In this document: positions 1-12,700 of the stretch, piece after piece
Numbering within the stretch: the first letter of the stretch is position 1
How the letters are laid out: each line of letters begins with the position of its first letter
Origin: Metopolophium dirhodum
Lineage: Eukaryota; Arthropoda; Insecta; Hemiptera; Aphididae
Direction of reading: 5' to 3'
Assembly (NCBI RefSeq): GCF_019925205.1
Contig: NC_083562.1
Coordinates: 23,746,001-23,810,000 of the forward strand
Length of the DNA stretch: 64,000 nt
Made by a program: the position numbers and the translations under genes
The notes under the pieces: model-generated
Told to the model about the DNA's origin: nothing
Database searches by the model: none
What the model saw: only the letters and a program-made list of their open reading frames with translations

Positions 1-379
1 AAAACAGTCATACCTTATTATAACTCTAAAAAATATTGTTCTCACACATGTCAGAGTTAATAATTATTGGTTATATATACCTAATTTTACACAGGTTTCT
101 CGCATGGGGGTACTCGTAATTCGAATTATCTAAACTCAAAAGAGTAAAGAAATTATCATTTATTGTTATTATATTAAAACAAATAATATAATATGTGTAT
201 ATATTACAGATTATAGTAGAAATGTCGTATATGAGATTTCGGGGCCCCCAAAACTGTGGTGAATTGCACACACAACACTATCGATAATTGCGCCACTGCA
301 GTTGGTCGGTAGTGCATATCACAGGTATATCAGGCATGTCACAAGAAAAATCATAAAGGAGCTTCGTTAATCGTACACA

Positions 380-402
380 TTATTATTATTATTATTATTA
401 TT
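380..402. repeat. (TTA)n microsatellite
   Basis: About seven uninterrupted TTA units are visible. It is a simple sequence repeat with no associated gene. Confidence 0.9.
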
Positions 403-504
403 TAGCACGAGACACCAATAAATCAGTTGCAGGTTAAGCACCGTGACTGCAACCGAAATGTGTAGTCGTCGAGAATGTTTGGTTCATTTGCCGTTGAGAC
501 TGGT

Positions 505-545
505 GTATATATAGCACGCGTGTGTCGGGTCGACTCCGCTAGCGA
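505..545 (+). promoter_or_regulatory. Possible TATA-type core promoter
   Basis: TATATATAG at 506-514 is followed by a GC-rich stretch containing several CpG dinucleotides. A start site would be expected about 30 bases downstream, around 535-545. TATA-like words are very common in this AT-rich window, so this rests only on the local change in composition. Confidence 0.15.
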
Positions 546-1310
546 AGTTTTGGAAACCCATCTCGATGGTTAATACTTATTCGTTTATTACATATTATTA
601 GTTATTACACAGTCACGAAGCCGGGAACTCGTTTGTGAAATTTATCACGTTTATGTATAATTCATTAATTATTATATGTATAGTAATAGTTAGAAAGTAA
701 AGATAGTAGCATTTTATGTATTAATATAATATATTATAAAGGTATTATACAAGTTGATTATTTTGAAGATGAACTCTCATTTGCTCGAATGTTTTAACGT
801 TTTTATAGAAATTAATTTGTTTACTATTTTCCGTCATTATGGTTTGAAAAGTTTGTTACTTTTTTAATCATAGCATACGTTTTTAATTTCATATTCCTAT
901 GCACAATATTTTTTTGAGATTTTAAAATTAAATTTATAAAAATTAAATTTCAAACGAATAGTCAATTTTGGTTATTTGTTAGTGATGGTTAGTACCTATA
1001 TGGCTATATACATACTAATAACAAACGAGGGCATGGAATTCATATCTACAAGTGTATAATAACTTCATGGCATAAATTATTAAAAATTACAGAGTCTTGT
1101 AATGAAAATATTCATGCGGAAAAATCGAACGACTTCATCAAGTTGGTCTACATAATTCTGAAAACAAGACTATTGACTATATAGTATTTTGTGTGAGACT
1201 TTGAAAATATTCTAAGAGTTCTTAGTAAAATACGTTGTATTTTATTATATTTTACCATTTGGATTTGTTTAAACCATGATGGCCACACCACAGTTCCTTC
1301 CCACCCCTAA

Positions 1311-1733
1311 GAGGACGCTACACAGATATTTGTTCTCCGTCTTACAAGTGCATAACATAAAAAATTTACGCTCAGCAGATCACATTTACTCAGTTAGTTT
1401 AAAAATTATAGTGAATCGACCTATTATAAAACTTGACGGTAAAACCATTATCTGTGTTTGTATGTGAGGTATTTACGATCATTCAGTTTTTAAGTGAGTT
1501 ATGAGCATTAATTTACGCTATAATATTATATACGCATAACTTACTAAAAAATTGAATTATCGTAAAAAACTCACATGGCAAACACAGACAATGTACTTAC
1601 CATCAAGTTTCATAATAGGTCGATTCACTCTAATTTTTAAACTAACGGAGCTAAATGTGATCTGCTGAGCATAAATTTTCTATGTTACGCACCTGTAAGA
1701 CGAAGACAACAAATGGCCGTGTAGCGTACTCTC
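1311..1733. mobile_element. Foldback (long inverted repeat) element
   Basis: Two arms of about 200 bases are reverse complements of each other and meet near 1526. The left arm starts GAGGACGCTACAC at 1311; the right arm ends GTAGCGTACTCTC at 1733, whose reverse complement is nearly the same. Matching continues through the segment at 1375-1445 against 1590-1670 and through the centre. Most positions agree, with scattered mismatches and small indels, so the single strand could form a very long hairpin. The short open frame inside the left arm (1276-1467) is better explained as part of the repeat. The structure suggests a foldback or MITE-type element. No clear target-site duplication was found. 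Confidence 0.8.
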
Positions 1734-2449
1734 AATGTTTATTGACTGTTTTGAATTTAATGGCAGCTATTGCTTTATTTGTATTACCATTACCGTAGGC
1801 TATACTGCGCTACTACGCACAATGTCCATGTGGTGATTTAAACGGTAAACGTGTAACGTGTTTGCAAGAATAGGAGGAAATCGTGCCTTACCTTTTTTTC
1901 GTTTGGCATTGTTTAATGATGTTTCGAAGAATAGGAGAAAATCATATACAAACATTTATTCGGTTTGGCAGTATCATGTACGATGACGTTTAGCCAAAGC
2001 GTAAATAGTTGACCTTAGAGTTTCTCTTAACGATAAATAGAATTTATTGTATTATGAACTATGATTAACGGTAGAGCAAAGCCGGTTGTACTCTGATTTT
2101 GTATAATTATTCTAAAGAATGTATGTATAGTGCATGCCTTATATATTATAATGGAATAACTCTCATCACGAAATGACTAAAAATGTTTTACTTCATATAA
2201 TTTTGTCAACCAAGTACTTAGGTTAAGAAAAATAAGTATTTTGAACATTGGAAATTTATCATCTACAGTTTTATTTTTTTTTGGTGTAACCGTGTAGGTA
2301 TATTGTATATGTTATTAACAATAGTGGAATAATTTTATGACGGAAGAACGCACATGAGGTATGTACGGTTACAGACGGCGATCGAAAATAAAAAAAAGTC
2401 TGTGCTCGAATACATCATACATTGGAAAACCACGTTAATTGGTGGTTGT
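1734..2449. other. AT-rich DNA with a degenerate direct repeat
   Basis: No coding signal. Two imperfect copies of a unit of about 50 bases lie at about 1860-1912 and 1922-1972. Both contain AAGAATAGGAG followed by AAATC and then end in CGGTTTGGCA or CGTTTGGCA. The remainder is unremarkable. Confidence 0.5.
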
Positions 2450-3210
2450 ATACCATTGTCGTTTGTCGATGTTTGTGTCGTGGAATGGTGGCGGTACAGT
2501 GTACTCCACGCCGGGTAGTGTGTGATTTCCGATCGTACATCGTAGTATACTATATTGTAATCTTATGGCGATGATTATTATTATGTCGTCTTGGCGGGAA
2601 AACGACGCGTTGTCGTCGAGAAAACGTGTGTTGCACGCGGGCTCCGCTCACATATTTGGGCCTCTACGGCGTGGTGAAGACGTCGGTGGCGATGGCCGTG
2701 ATAGTAGTGTTACGCGTTTGTAAATACTAATAGGACGATGGCATGTGCGTGTATGTGTGTGTGTGAGAGGGAGAGAGAGAGAGGAGAGTGAGAGAAAGAG
2801 AGAAAGAGAGTGTGAGAGTGAAATAGTGGAACGGTCGCCCGCCAACAACTCACGTGCATACGTACTACACCTACTGCCATAATAATAATATTATGTATTT
2901 TTGATGTACCTTAAATAGTAGTGGCATAGAGCAGTATTAATAATTGTAGTAGAGTTGGCGGCGAGGAAATGTATATTATAATACAAATGATATTACGATA
3001 ATGATAATATGGTGCGGATGAAACGAGAAAAATGTGCTGGCGATTCCCACGGCGGCTCATTCACCTGCGCGCGCGTGTCGCGTTCTCCCGCGCTCTGTAC
3101 CCGGCCCGGGGGAGGTTACCGCTTCTCATCGTATTTGTATACCGAGTTCTTCACACAGCGTCCCGGCGGCTGACGATGAAATGTGATGATATTACCACCG
3201 CGCGACACCG
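2450..3210. other. CpG-rich block with (GT)n and (GA)n tracts
   Basis: GC content and CpG frequency rise clearly at 2460-2530, 2580-2700 and 3020-3180, in strong contrast to both flanks. A compound GT/GA microsatellite occupies 2743-2822. A 170-codon open frame at 3032-3544 (+) runs through the GC-rich part into T-rich tracts. Its composition (Arg-rich, then Phe/Leu-rich) suggests an absence of stops rather than a protein. The block could be a promoter or a non-coding 5' exon of a long gene. Confidence 0.4.
2743..2822. repeat. Compound (GT)n/(GA)n microsatellite
   Basis: Alternating GT units are followed by long GA-rich runs. Apparent short open frames across it are repeat artefacts. Confidence 0.9.
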
Positions 3211-6200
3211 CAGTCTTCGTACTATTTCAAGAAAACCGGCTTGGCCCCGGAATTTGATTTTTTTTTTTTTTTGGCGGGCTCTCCGACGTGGCTCCTCAAA
3301 GCAGCGTGAACAAAAACCCGTACCGACCCTATATACCTGTATAATATTTTATACTCTCGGGTGCGTTTGGTATGCTTCTCTCCTACACCATCCCTCCCCA
3401 CGAGCCAGTTCCACAATAACCATTCACTGTTTTTTTCTTCTATTCTTTTTTTTCACAAGGCGCCGGTTTTGTGTTTTCAACATTTCATTGTGTCGATTTT
3501 TTTGTATTACTATTAAAACTATTTTATTTTTACGGCGGGTGTAATATTATACGTGTGCTGTGTACAGCGCGTCTTTTTATTTTATTTTACTTTTTCTAGT
3601 CGTTTCCTACGATTTTCAGTTTTCACTACCTACTATTATTCAAACATGATGTATCTACATTTAAATTGAACAGGACTATGTATAGTAGGTACATAGGTTG
3701 ATTCACCAAAGCTTTATGCTAACCGCTCACCCCCATTCTTTCTTCGAATAATTTATTCATTCTGAATTTTTAAAGTTTTAAATACTACGACTTTTATGCT
3801 ACTTAAGGGATGATCAAGTTAGAACAAATATTACAGAGTGGATATTTATATTTAAAATGTATACAAGTTATAAAAAAGTCAATATAGAAAATCACACCCA
3901 GATTCTGTCGAGATTTTTAATATATTTATAATATATTTCAGTATAATCATTAATCACACATGTTTATTATTCAAAAATGTATGGTTCAACCACTTTATGA
4001 GCTTAAATTTGAAAAGCAAAAAGATGTATCTAAGTATAGACTTGTGAAATAAGTAGTAACCTATCTGGGTTTCAGCTGCAATAGTTTTATTTACCTCTGT
4101 TAAAATTAAAAATATATATATATTATTTGATACTAAACGTCTAAACCAACTCATAATTAATAGATGTGTATTTAAAAATGTTCATATTTGTCCAAAAGAT
4201 AACGTCATAGCGGCACGTCGAAAACCTAGCTGTAGGTGGAACTTATTCTTAATATTAATTTATAAACACAATAATTATAAGTAGTTACTACTTAGGTACG
4301 TTCTTATCAAGATGTTGTTAGTTACAATAGTTTTTTGTTGTATCTCAAAGTTAACTTATTTCACTGTGCTGTTAGCAATCATAATACATAACATATTATT
4401 ATATTATTTGAATTTATATTATACTTTTTGTATGATAATTTATGTGTTTTATACTAGGAAGTAGTTGTAAATTTGTAAACTACTATTATAACTCGTTTAA
4501 CAATGCTAGTACAAATAACTATGTAATAAGTATGGTAACCGTAATTGTTAATAACAGTAGGAACCTTCACTACCTTCTACACTGTTGAATGTACATTCAT
4601 AAACACATAGGTATTCAGTTATTTAACACATGTCACAACTAGGTATATTAGGTGCATACAATTAAAATATAAAATACTTTTCATACCAATAAAAATGTAA
4701 TTTTATAAAAAAAAGTGTTTTTAGTATAAAGCTCCAAAAGTTTTTTTTAATAAATACATATTATATAACTAACAATAATAATAATTTTTTTATTAATTAA
4801 AATTTAAAAAACTATTCAAAATATCTGTAAATTAACTGAGTATAAAATAATATGGAACATTTAAATTTTTATGACGCATGATTTAAGTACCTAGGTACTT
4901 AGTATAATTTTTTTAATTATTGGTCCTAAATTCCAATACATAATTCTGTAATATCAGGCAGCAAATTTTGAATGTCAATTATTAATGAATATATTTATAT
5001 ACCTACACATAAATAATAAAAATACAATATATTTAAAATAAAAAAAATGGTTTAATTAATCCCTTTGTGTTAATTACGAAATAATATAACACTACATTAT
5101 TCAAATTTAGTATGAATTATTTAGATGTATAGCATTACAACGCATTATACCCTTTATGTTATTCCAATTTCCAAGAACAAAACCTTCTTTAAAACCTATT
5201 ATTCTTGTGTTCTATATTTAATTTAGATAAACCTAGTTTTAATTTTAGTGCTTTTACTTTTTTTCAAGTCACAATTACACTTAGAAAAAACAACACTTCC
5301 CATATATATATATTATATATATATATATATAACAATAATATTTCCTGTTAATTAAATTAAATTTTGTATTAAAGCGTTGAACTTGTAAAGAACTAAATTC
5401 AAGTTTTTAATTCAAATGAAAAGTCAAAATAACATTTTTATCTCTTTTTTAATTTTTATTAAAATTTAAAACTTTAATGTTTAACAGGTTTAAACTAGAT
5501 TGATTACCTAGGTACTTCATTTTTATTTTTTACTTCATTTATCTAATCTCAGATTTCTCGTATTGTTCATTCCTAAGACATACAATGTAACATTAACTTT
5601 AGAGACAGAATGGTAAAGTTAACTCAATTTAATAAAAGTGAATGTGAACAATAAATATATTTTATAATTTGTTCCATATATTTTAATCATTTGTTTTTAT
5701 TACATGGCTTACTTGGGTATTAGAGCAAAGGTTTCAATTCAAATAATTAGACCTTCAAATAATATAATTTTTATTAGGTATTTCAGATATCATTTCAATG
5801 TGCTAAAAGACCTCTAAAAGCACAAAATATGCCCTTGGAAAATGTAATGTTATTACACAACGGATGTAACTACTTCTGTTGTGAATGATAAATATTTACT
5901 TATATAATATAATATATGAATTCACAAATATATAGGTACATATTAAATTATTATAACGGATATGTTGAAATAATTAAACAAAATAATAAGTTTGTTTCTC
6001 GAATGTAACGAAACTTACGAAACTAAATTTGTTTTTTCTTTTAATTATGTTCAACGGTATCATATAGTATACTTGCATATACATTACAATAAATTATGAA
6101 TTTATCAAACTAAATAAGATATCAATCTCATAACTAAATAAGTGTCAATAATTTTTATTTAAACACATTGAACAAAATATTAAAATTGTACATTTCTATA

Positions 6201-6284
6201 CTAATATACTGATGAAAACATATTTGTAGTATGCAATTTGCATAACATAACCTAACTACTTTTGAAAAATATAAAAACTTTAGA
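3211..6284. other. AT-rich non-coding DNA
   Basis: About 3 kb of low-complexity sequence with several (TA)n runs, notably around 5300-5330. No open frame, splice-bounded island or transposon end was recognised. It is consistent with an intron or intergenic DNA. Confidence 0.6.
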
Positions 6285-6690
6285 AGACTCCGAGCCCGCA
6301 TGTATTGTATCCAACAAACGTCAAACATAGCAACTCTGCGTCTCTGCGTTCAGCAGAAGCTATGATTTATTATCAAATTATAACATTTAAAGGAATAAAT
6401 ATTATCTCGGGCACCTCATAGGATTATATTTATTGACATTTTAATTTTAATGTGAGTTATAACTTTATAAAATAATACAATTTTAAAATGCTTATTCCGT
6501 GTTTGAAATTAAAACATCAATACACTCTTAGATGTTCCCTAGATAATATTCTTAAATTTAAGTTTTATAGTAGGTCAATTAATTTTAATATTAAAGCTAA
6601 CAACACAAAATTTGATTTGCTGAACGTAAATGTTTTTAAGACGGAGCTAACATACTATGCACGCATCCGCCTCAGTCCTCACATCTTAAA
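6285..6690. mobile_element. Diverged copy of the foldback element
   Basis: The right half, read in reverse complement from about 6690, matches the right arm of the element at 1311-1733. Shared words include TTCAGCAAATCA against CTCAGCAGATCA, and TTGACCTACTATAAAACTT against TCGACCTATTATGAAACTT. The left end (about 6285-6370) resembles the reverse complement of the right end, including CGTTCAGCAGA, so this copy is also inverted but more decayed. The short open frame at 6488-6703 lies inside it and is probably not a gene. Confidence 0.6.
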
Positions 6691-6743
6691 GCATTGTAAA
6701 TAATATTTAACTGTTTTTAGGTTAAATTCATTATTGACTGTCG

Positions 6744-6812
6744 ATGCGGTGTTATCCTGTTTATAAAACTTCTACCAAGTACCAGGTGCAAAACAAGTCG
6801 GGGCCACATTCG
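6744..6812 (+). CDS. Possible first coding exon, unknown protein
   Basis: ATG at 6744 has an in-frame TGA three codons upstream. It opens 23 codons that end exactly before a consensus donor (TTCG|GTAAGT, donor at 6813), giving a phase-0 exon end. The peptide begins MRCYPVYKTSTK and ends NKSGPHS; no domain is recognised. The segment is richer in GC than its surroundings, but an ATG followed by a good donor occurs often by chance. It lies just downstream of the decayed foldback element and 330 bases upstream of a similar candidate on the same strand. It could equally be non-coding. Confidence 0.2.
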
Positions 6813-7145
6813 GTAAGTTGGCATATTGTAGTGTACATTTTATTTATTTTTCACCGTTTTACGAATGAAATTGATAAAATAACAACACAGTACGTACTAT
6901 ATGGATATACGTCAATAATTGATCGTAAATAATTCACCGCATGACAGTTGACAATCCAATCGCAATTATTTTACCGTACGTAAATTGATCGCAAAGACCA
7001 ATCGAAGAATATTATTGAACGTTAGTCGCCGATCATAATATATTTTATCTGAGTGACCGAGTTTGTCACTATACATTTTTAGTTGTTCATATAGATTAAT
7101 CAGTAATAACTTACCATACTATATATAAAAATTTTTTAATGTGAC

Positions 7146-7234
7146 ATGATTAAGCGACCGAGTTTCTGCCCGCTGTGTTGTTTACGAAGTCCGAAACCGG
7201 GGAATTCCGGCCCTACAACCTTTTACCTGTGTAG
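7146..7234 (+). CDS. Possible first coding exon, Cys-rich unknown peptide
   Basis: ATG at 7146 follows an in-frame TAA three codons upstream. It opens 29 codons plus two bases, ending at a strong donor (TGTAG|GTGAGT, donor at 7235). The peptide starts MIKRPSFCPLCCLRSP and ends TTFYLC; the cysteines give a CPLCC cluster but no recognised finger. GC content is clearly above the flanks. The reverse strand also offers an acceptor-like CTCACCTACACAG here, so the strand is not certain. No family was recognised. Confidence 0.22.
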
Positions 7235-7240
7235 GTGAGT

Positions 7241-8119
7241 GTGGCCTGAGTAACTATCACTGATTATCGATGATATAGTTATTACATTTAAATAACAAAT
7301 AAGCCACATAAACACGTTCGTTTTATCTAGAAACTTTTATCGCAAAATTACGTTACAAATAAGGTTGTTCTATAATTATTATATGATATATTTTCAGACT
7401 ATTTCATTTTATTTTGTCAAATTAATAATCTAAAAAAAAAAAATTACGACAAACCCACTCTTTAGCAAAACATAATTTTATAAACTTAATAAGAAAAAAC
7501 ATATTTTTGGGAGACAAATCAGCCAACCTCCCCTCGGTGCCTCCTGCATGGTATTGCGGTAATAGGGTGATATGAAGTGGTATAATTATTGTAGCTGCAA
7601 ATCGCAATTCATACGTTCCTCTCATAAACCCGGGACGCAACTTGCTTTACTTAGGGATTGTGTAAGATTAAAGATATTATAATAGGTTGGTAGGCTTAAT
7701 TGTTTTTATTATTATTATTTTGAATGCAATAACTTATGCTTAATATTTTTGTTTTTTCATAAAATTATATATTGTGTACACTGTACCTATTAAAATAGCT
7801 AGGTAGGTACTACAATACACTGTACACTGTTATAATTTGTGATAAATATTGTATCGGTAAGTTTTTATTGCGATGAACTATCTTGCGATAAACCCAGTAT
7901 ACCATATAATGTACCTAGTACATGTAAGTAGTAATAAAATGTGTAGGACGTAGTTAGTAACAGCAATACCTATAATATATTATTGGTAGGTAGCAGGTCA
8001 AGTCGTAATAGCGATGTTGCCTATGCTGTTACTGCAGTATAACACTATAGAAAAGTATAGACAACAATATATTGTAGTTGGTATAGTTAATAGTTTTACA
8101 ATATAATATTATAATATTA
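7241..8119. other. AT-rich non-coding DNA
   Basis: Nothing beyond homopolymer runs and common TAGGTACC-type words. A short minus-strand open frame at 7422-7640 spans a poly-A run and has no supporting feature. Confidence 0.6.
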
Positions 8120-8375
8120 TATTCTACGCTAAGTTCACCGGACGGCGTTCGGCGGTAATGGGCGTCGTCACGTGGACGCCTCCGCCGATAAGTCAAGTCG
8201 CGACGGTGTCTGGTGCTTCCGGTTCGGCCCGCCGCCGAGCACTGCCAAACACAGCTCCGACGCTTCCTAGTCCGTACCAGTCTGTGTTTGGGTCACACGC
8301 CGTCACGCCGAACAGCGTCGGTTGTGATTATTGTGATATTAAACTGCACATGTTTTGGACGCTGATGCGATAACA
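8120..8375. other. CpG-rich block, possibly exonic
   Basis: The GC- and CpG-rich segment at about 8130-8330 stands out sharply from AT-rich flanks. On the + strand it is open for 71 codons from an ATG at 8158, starting MGVVTWTPPPISQ and rich in Ser, Pro and Ala, ending at 8373. No clear splice sites delimit it and the opposite strand is also fairly open. It may be a promoter, a 5' untranslated exon or a small coding exon; no family was recognised. Confidence 0.3.
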
Positions 8376-8784
8376 TTGAACAATCGTCGAACAGCAGGCC
8401 CTGTTTATCGTCTTTTGGGTGCGGAAAATTGATAAAGCGCTCCTTTTATATGTATAATAACGTATTATGTACGTGATACGTATATGATTACGTATCATGG
8501 GGTGACATGTGTTATAAGTCATCATCGTGACATTCTACATTTTATTTACCAAACGCATCGTCACATTTTTGAACCAAGTCAACGGATATTTGTCTAACTC
8601 TGGAGTCAGGACCCTCCACTTCATAGTGCAGGAGTGCAGTGTAGTTCTTACTAGATAACTACTAAAATAAATTGATTATAAAATATACCAGTATTGTAGA
8701 TAGATACTACCATTACTACCAGTGGCCATCCTATTTATGATAGCTACCAGTATACACTATACACGAATATTAAAATACACTGTT
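8376..8784. other. AT-rich non-coding DNA
   Basis: No gene-like signal. A short palindromic stretch of ACGTATCA-type words lies around 8460-8500. Confidence 0.5.
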
Positions 8785-9378
8785 TAGTGTTTTCCAACCT
8801 TTTTAATATAATGACCCATAATGGCGAAATTAGGGCTAAAATTTTGGGGGGGGGGGCTATAGCCCCCACCTGATATTACATGAAAAGTAATCCATGTGGC
8901 GTTGCCCCTACACCCCCATATATATTCACTTAAAGATATAAAACAATTAAACAAGAAAAAACAACAAATATTTATTTATTCAAGTTTTATTTTTCACAAT
9001 AATAATAATATACTGCCCGCTAAGTTCAGTGCATACTGCATATACTGTAAAATTATGTATACTAATCGTATCAATGTACCGACATAAATTATTTCCTTAA
9101 AAACAAATACAGGCATACATCTAATGATATTTACTATAATATTGATCATAGGCAATAATATATATAATAAACTTTAAATACAAATTAAATAATATTTTTT
9201 TCCAAAAATAAAATAAGAATTACAGTTGAGTTTTAAAAAGTTTATTAATATTTAAGGAAACAATTAAATAATGTATTTTGAGGGGGCTATTAGGTACAAG
9301 TTTTGGGGGAGCTAAGCTCCCCCAACCCCCTAGTTGTTCTTATGGTGTCATGGTGACCCACTATTAAGAAACTGCTAC
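8785..9378. mobile_element. Degenerate hAT-like element with a nested insertion
   Basis: The left part (AGTGTTTTCCAACC then TAATGACCCA) and the right part (TGGTGACCCACTATTAAG then AAACTG) resemble the two ends of hAT-type MITEs. Between them sits another element whose ends are marked by palindromes: GGGGGCTATAGCCCCC at 8852-8867, and an 11-bp stem at 9303-9325 around GGGGGAGCTAAGCTCCCCC. The 63-codon open frame at 8896-9087 lies inside and is not gene-like. Outer target-site duplications are not convincing, so the exact ends are approximate. Confidence 0.45.
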
Positions 9379-9494
9379 TACCAGGCGGCTATAAAAATAA
9401 ATTATAGTTGTATAACCTACTCTAATAGGTTCTAGTATAATCATATAATTTAATATTTTAATCTTATACTATGATTGTAACACCCATGCACTGA

Positions 9495-9700
9495 TCTGTG
9501 GTGAATTTAGGATTTTAATGAGGAGGGGGGGGGGGGGGGTTATACAACTTTTAAGTGCATACACTATTGACTATAATACTAAATTATTAAATAATAGATA
9601 TATTATTTTTAAAATAAAATTTAATTTTCTTAACAATCGTACCATTTTTAGCTCATGTGGATCCGCATATCCCCCCCCCCCCCAGATCCAGCTGTATACT
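9495..9700. mobile_element. G-tract/C-tract bounded repeat
   Basis: A run of about 15 G at 9525-9539 follows GTGGTGAATTTAGGATTTT. A run of 13 C at 9671-9683 precedes AGATCCAGCTG. The two ends are roughly inverted (GGATTT then G-run, against C-run then AGATCC), as in small non-autonomous elements with degenerate terminal repeats. The short open frame across the G-run is an artefact. Confidence 0.35.
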
Positions 9701-12700
9701 AGTTGGATAATAATAAAAATGCCATAACAAGTACTATGTACATAGGTACTGCATATTATATTTAATATTTTGAATTAGTAAAATATGCACCCATAAAAAC
9801 CTGTGCTGCAATTGTATTTACTCCGAAAAATCTCTTGCTGTAATTTAGAAAACATTTTTACCGTGGGACACAACTGCTCCATCCACCATTAATACTATTA
9901 AACTGTATTGACATTTGCAATAAAATAAATCAATCTATTTAAAACTTTTGTGGGATCAAAAGTAAATATTCTCAGTATGTACTTTTTCAGATATAATAGC
10001 AAGTAGGTAACAATAATACTCTTATACAAATACATGATAACGGTAAAAAGGGGAATAATTACGTAACATCTAGAATAATTGTAGTCCTTATATGTTCAAC
10101 AAATAATGTAATTATTTTATAAATATGGTAAAATTGAAATATTTTGGTTGAGTTTTTATTCGATTTATAAAAGCTTGACAATTTATTTAATACAAGGTGC
10201 CTTATAAGTTATTTTCGCAGCAATTGATAATATCGAGAAGAAATAGTCGCAATATTATGTAGGTATTATTTATAACTATTTGAAAAAGATAATTGGTAAA
10301 ACTGGATATTTACAGTAAAGTTTAAACATTTTGACAACATAAGATATTTAAATTAAAAGTGAAAATTATTTTCAAACTATTTTAGTTATTTTTATTATAA
10401 TCGTAGACGATGACTTGATAATTTTAACCATTGAGTTTAATATTATTTTTTATAGTTTATATTCAACGACATATCAGTATAAATATAATATTACATAAAC
10501 TATCTCTAGAAATAGTTGCCAATCCACCCAATTACTTGGCTTTTGTATGTAGGTACCTTCAATGATTATCATTGAATTCAAAGTTGACACTTTCATTACC
10601 TTCAGTGACCTACCCAAGATGGGTACTCTTGTGTTACCATAAAAATCAACTATAATATACAGCAGAAGCGAGTTCTCGGATTTTTTTTGTATATTTTAGT
10701 AGGTATTAACACCGTAGTGCCGTACATTATTAAGTTATAAGATTTCTTGATTCAATGTTATTGAAACTTATTGATAGTCACCTGAAATAAAACAAATATT
10801 TTAAGCACCTAAATACTATTTTTTTAATCACAAATATTTTTATGTTTTTTTAAACTAAGTTCCAAGAACATTCTAAGAAATTTTTATATATCAATGAAAT
10901 TCTAATATTCAAAATATGGTTAAGTAATGATTTTGAAATTTCTCACAGAATTTTAATAGGAATAACGATTAACGAAAAAAGTTATCAAAGGGCTCAGTAT
11001 TGTGTAATAAATGCACATATGGTATTGGTATTACATAATTCATGTTGGTGTTGCAATGTACCTACAAACTGCACGACATTATTCATTGGTTTGTAACCAC
11101 GTGTTTTTTTATTACACTTATATTGAACTATAAAAACAAAACATTTACGAAATTAATAATCTTTGAAATGGTTTAGATATAGGTACATGAGCAGTAATGT
11201 TTAAGTAATAAAAATTGAATAATGTTCTGTTTAATCTCTTATAATTCATTTTTATAGTTATCCATAAATCGTAAAAATAATTTCAACTATTTATATGTAT
11301 TTAAGTTTATAATTCAACTTTGTAAAAACATTTGGTATGTTGAAGCAATTAATTAAATATATTTAAAAAAAAAATTACCATTAAATCCTTTTCCATAATA
11401 GGTGTATTTCAACATAATAATAATGATAAGATGTATAAATGTATAATTCATCATTTTAAATTTGAACATAAAGAAATAAGGAAAATATTTAATAAAAAAC
11501 AACTTACCGTCCCCACGGTCTTATCAAAATAATAAATCAGGGTGCGTTTAAAATATAAATAATTATAGTGAATCTCCCTCCTCCCAGTTTGAGCACTGCA
11601 AAATTTAGACAAGCTATTTTGATAAATATTAAACTGATGAATCAGCTAGAATAGTAGAGTCGTTGTTTGTGCAAACTGAAAAAGTAGGCACGTTTACAAT
11701 GGAAGATAATCTCATAGATAATACATACAAAGATAGGAATTAGGACATCCCTATACCTAATATAGATACTGTGGTCAATCCTAGTTACCATAAAACATAA
11801 ATTATAATGGTTGTATACATAGTTGTGGCTACGGTTTATGATAAATAAAAACATTTTATAATTAATCCATTATATGCCAAATTTTTAATTCAAATATTCA
11901 TTTTATTTTTTGATAATATTGTAAAAACTATAATATTACTTGTGTTTATATTATGTTTTAAATGTTTTATTCTATATTAATTTAATTTAATATAATCAGT
12001 GGCGAGAATATCATAACTTTGATTACATGTAAATACTTTGGTAACTAGTATGCTTTTCGATCACACTTACATACAATTCGCGTCCTATGAATACATGTAT
12101 ATATATATTATATATATATATATTACTATTGGAAATGCATATACCATCGCATATTATGGAAACATTCTTAGGACCGAATCAAAGATTCTAATGCATTTTC
12201 GCCGTTTATCATTTCGTCCACGTTGTTAGATAATATGGAAGGAATACCGTCTGTGGGTTTTCAATTAATATAATTATTATAAATACGATTAAATATAATT
12301 TTATTTTTATATCATATTTTATTGTATTTTTATTGCATTTTTTTATAAGCTTACATTAGTTCATACGTAAATATAACTAGTTTTTACTATTTATTTATTA
12401 TAATTTATAATGATTCAAATTATCTTATTTCGATGACCTTTATATAACCGTTTTGGCTACCGCTTAGTCTTGACAAAACCTATCTGCCTGATCTGCCCGG
12501 ATCGTGCGACAACTAAAGTTCTTTAAAAATATTAAAAAACATTCTGGAAATAAGTGCCTACCTATAATGTATATTATAATATACATACATATGTTTCACG
12601 TATCATATATGAACCCATGTTTAAATATTATTTATAAAAATATTTTATACACTGTCACTATAAAGTATAATTATACTGTATTATAGGTAGGTATACCATT

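Larger units (their letters stand above)
1..1310. other. AT-rich non-coding DNA with a possible TATA promoter
   Basis: No open frame here looks coding. The stretch holds a TTA microsatellite at 380-402. Around 420-560 it is less AT-rich, with a TATATATAG box at 506-514 followed by a CpG-containing stretch to about 560. That arrangement could be a core promoter on the + strand, but nothing downstream supports a transcript. The rest is low-complexity AT sequence typical of insect introns or intergenic DNA. Confidence 0.5.

Noticed and set aside
3032..3544. 170-codon open frame on +
   Set aside because: It spans a CpG-rich patch and T-runs, its translation is Arg- then Phe/Leu-biased, and nothing supports a gene.
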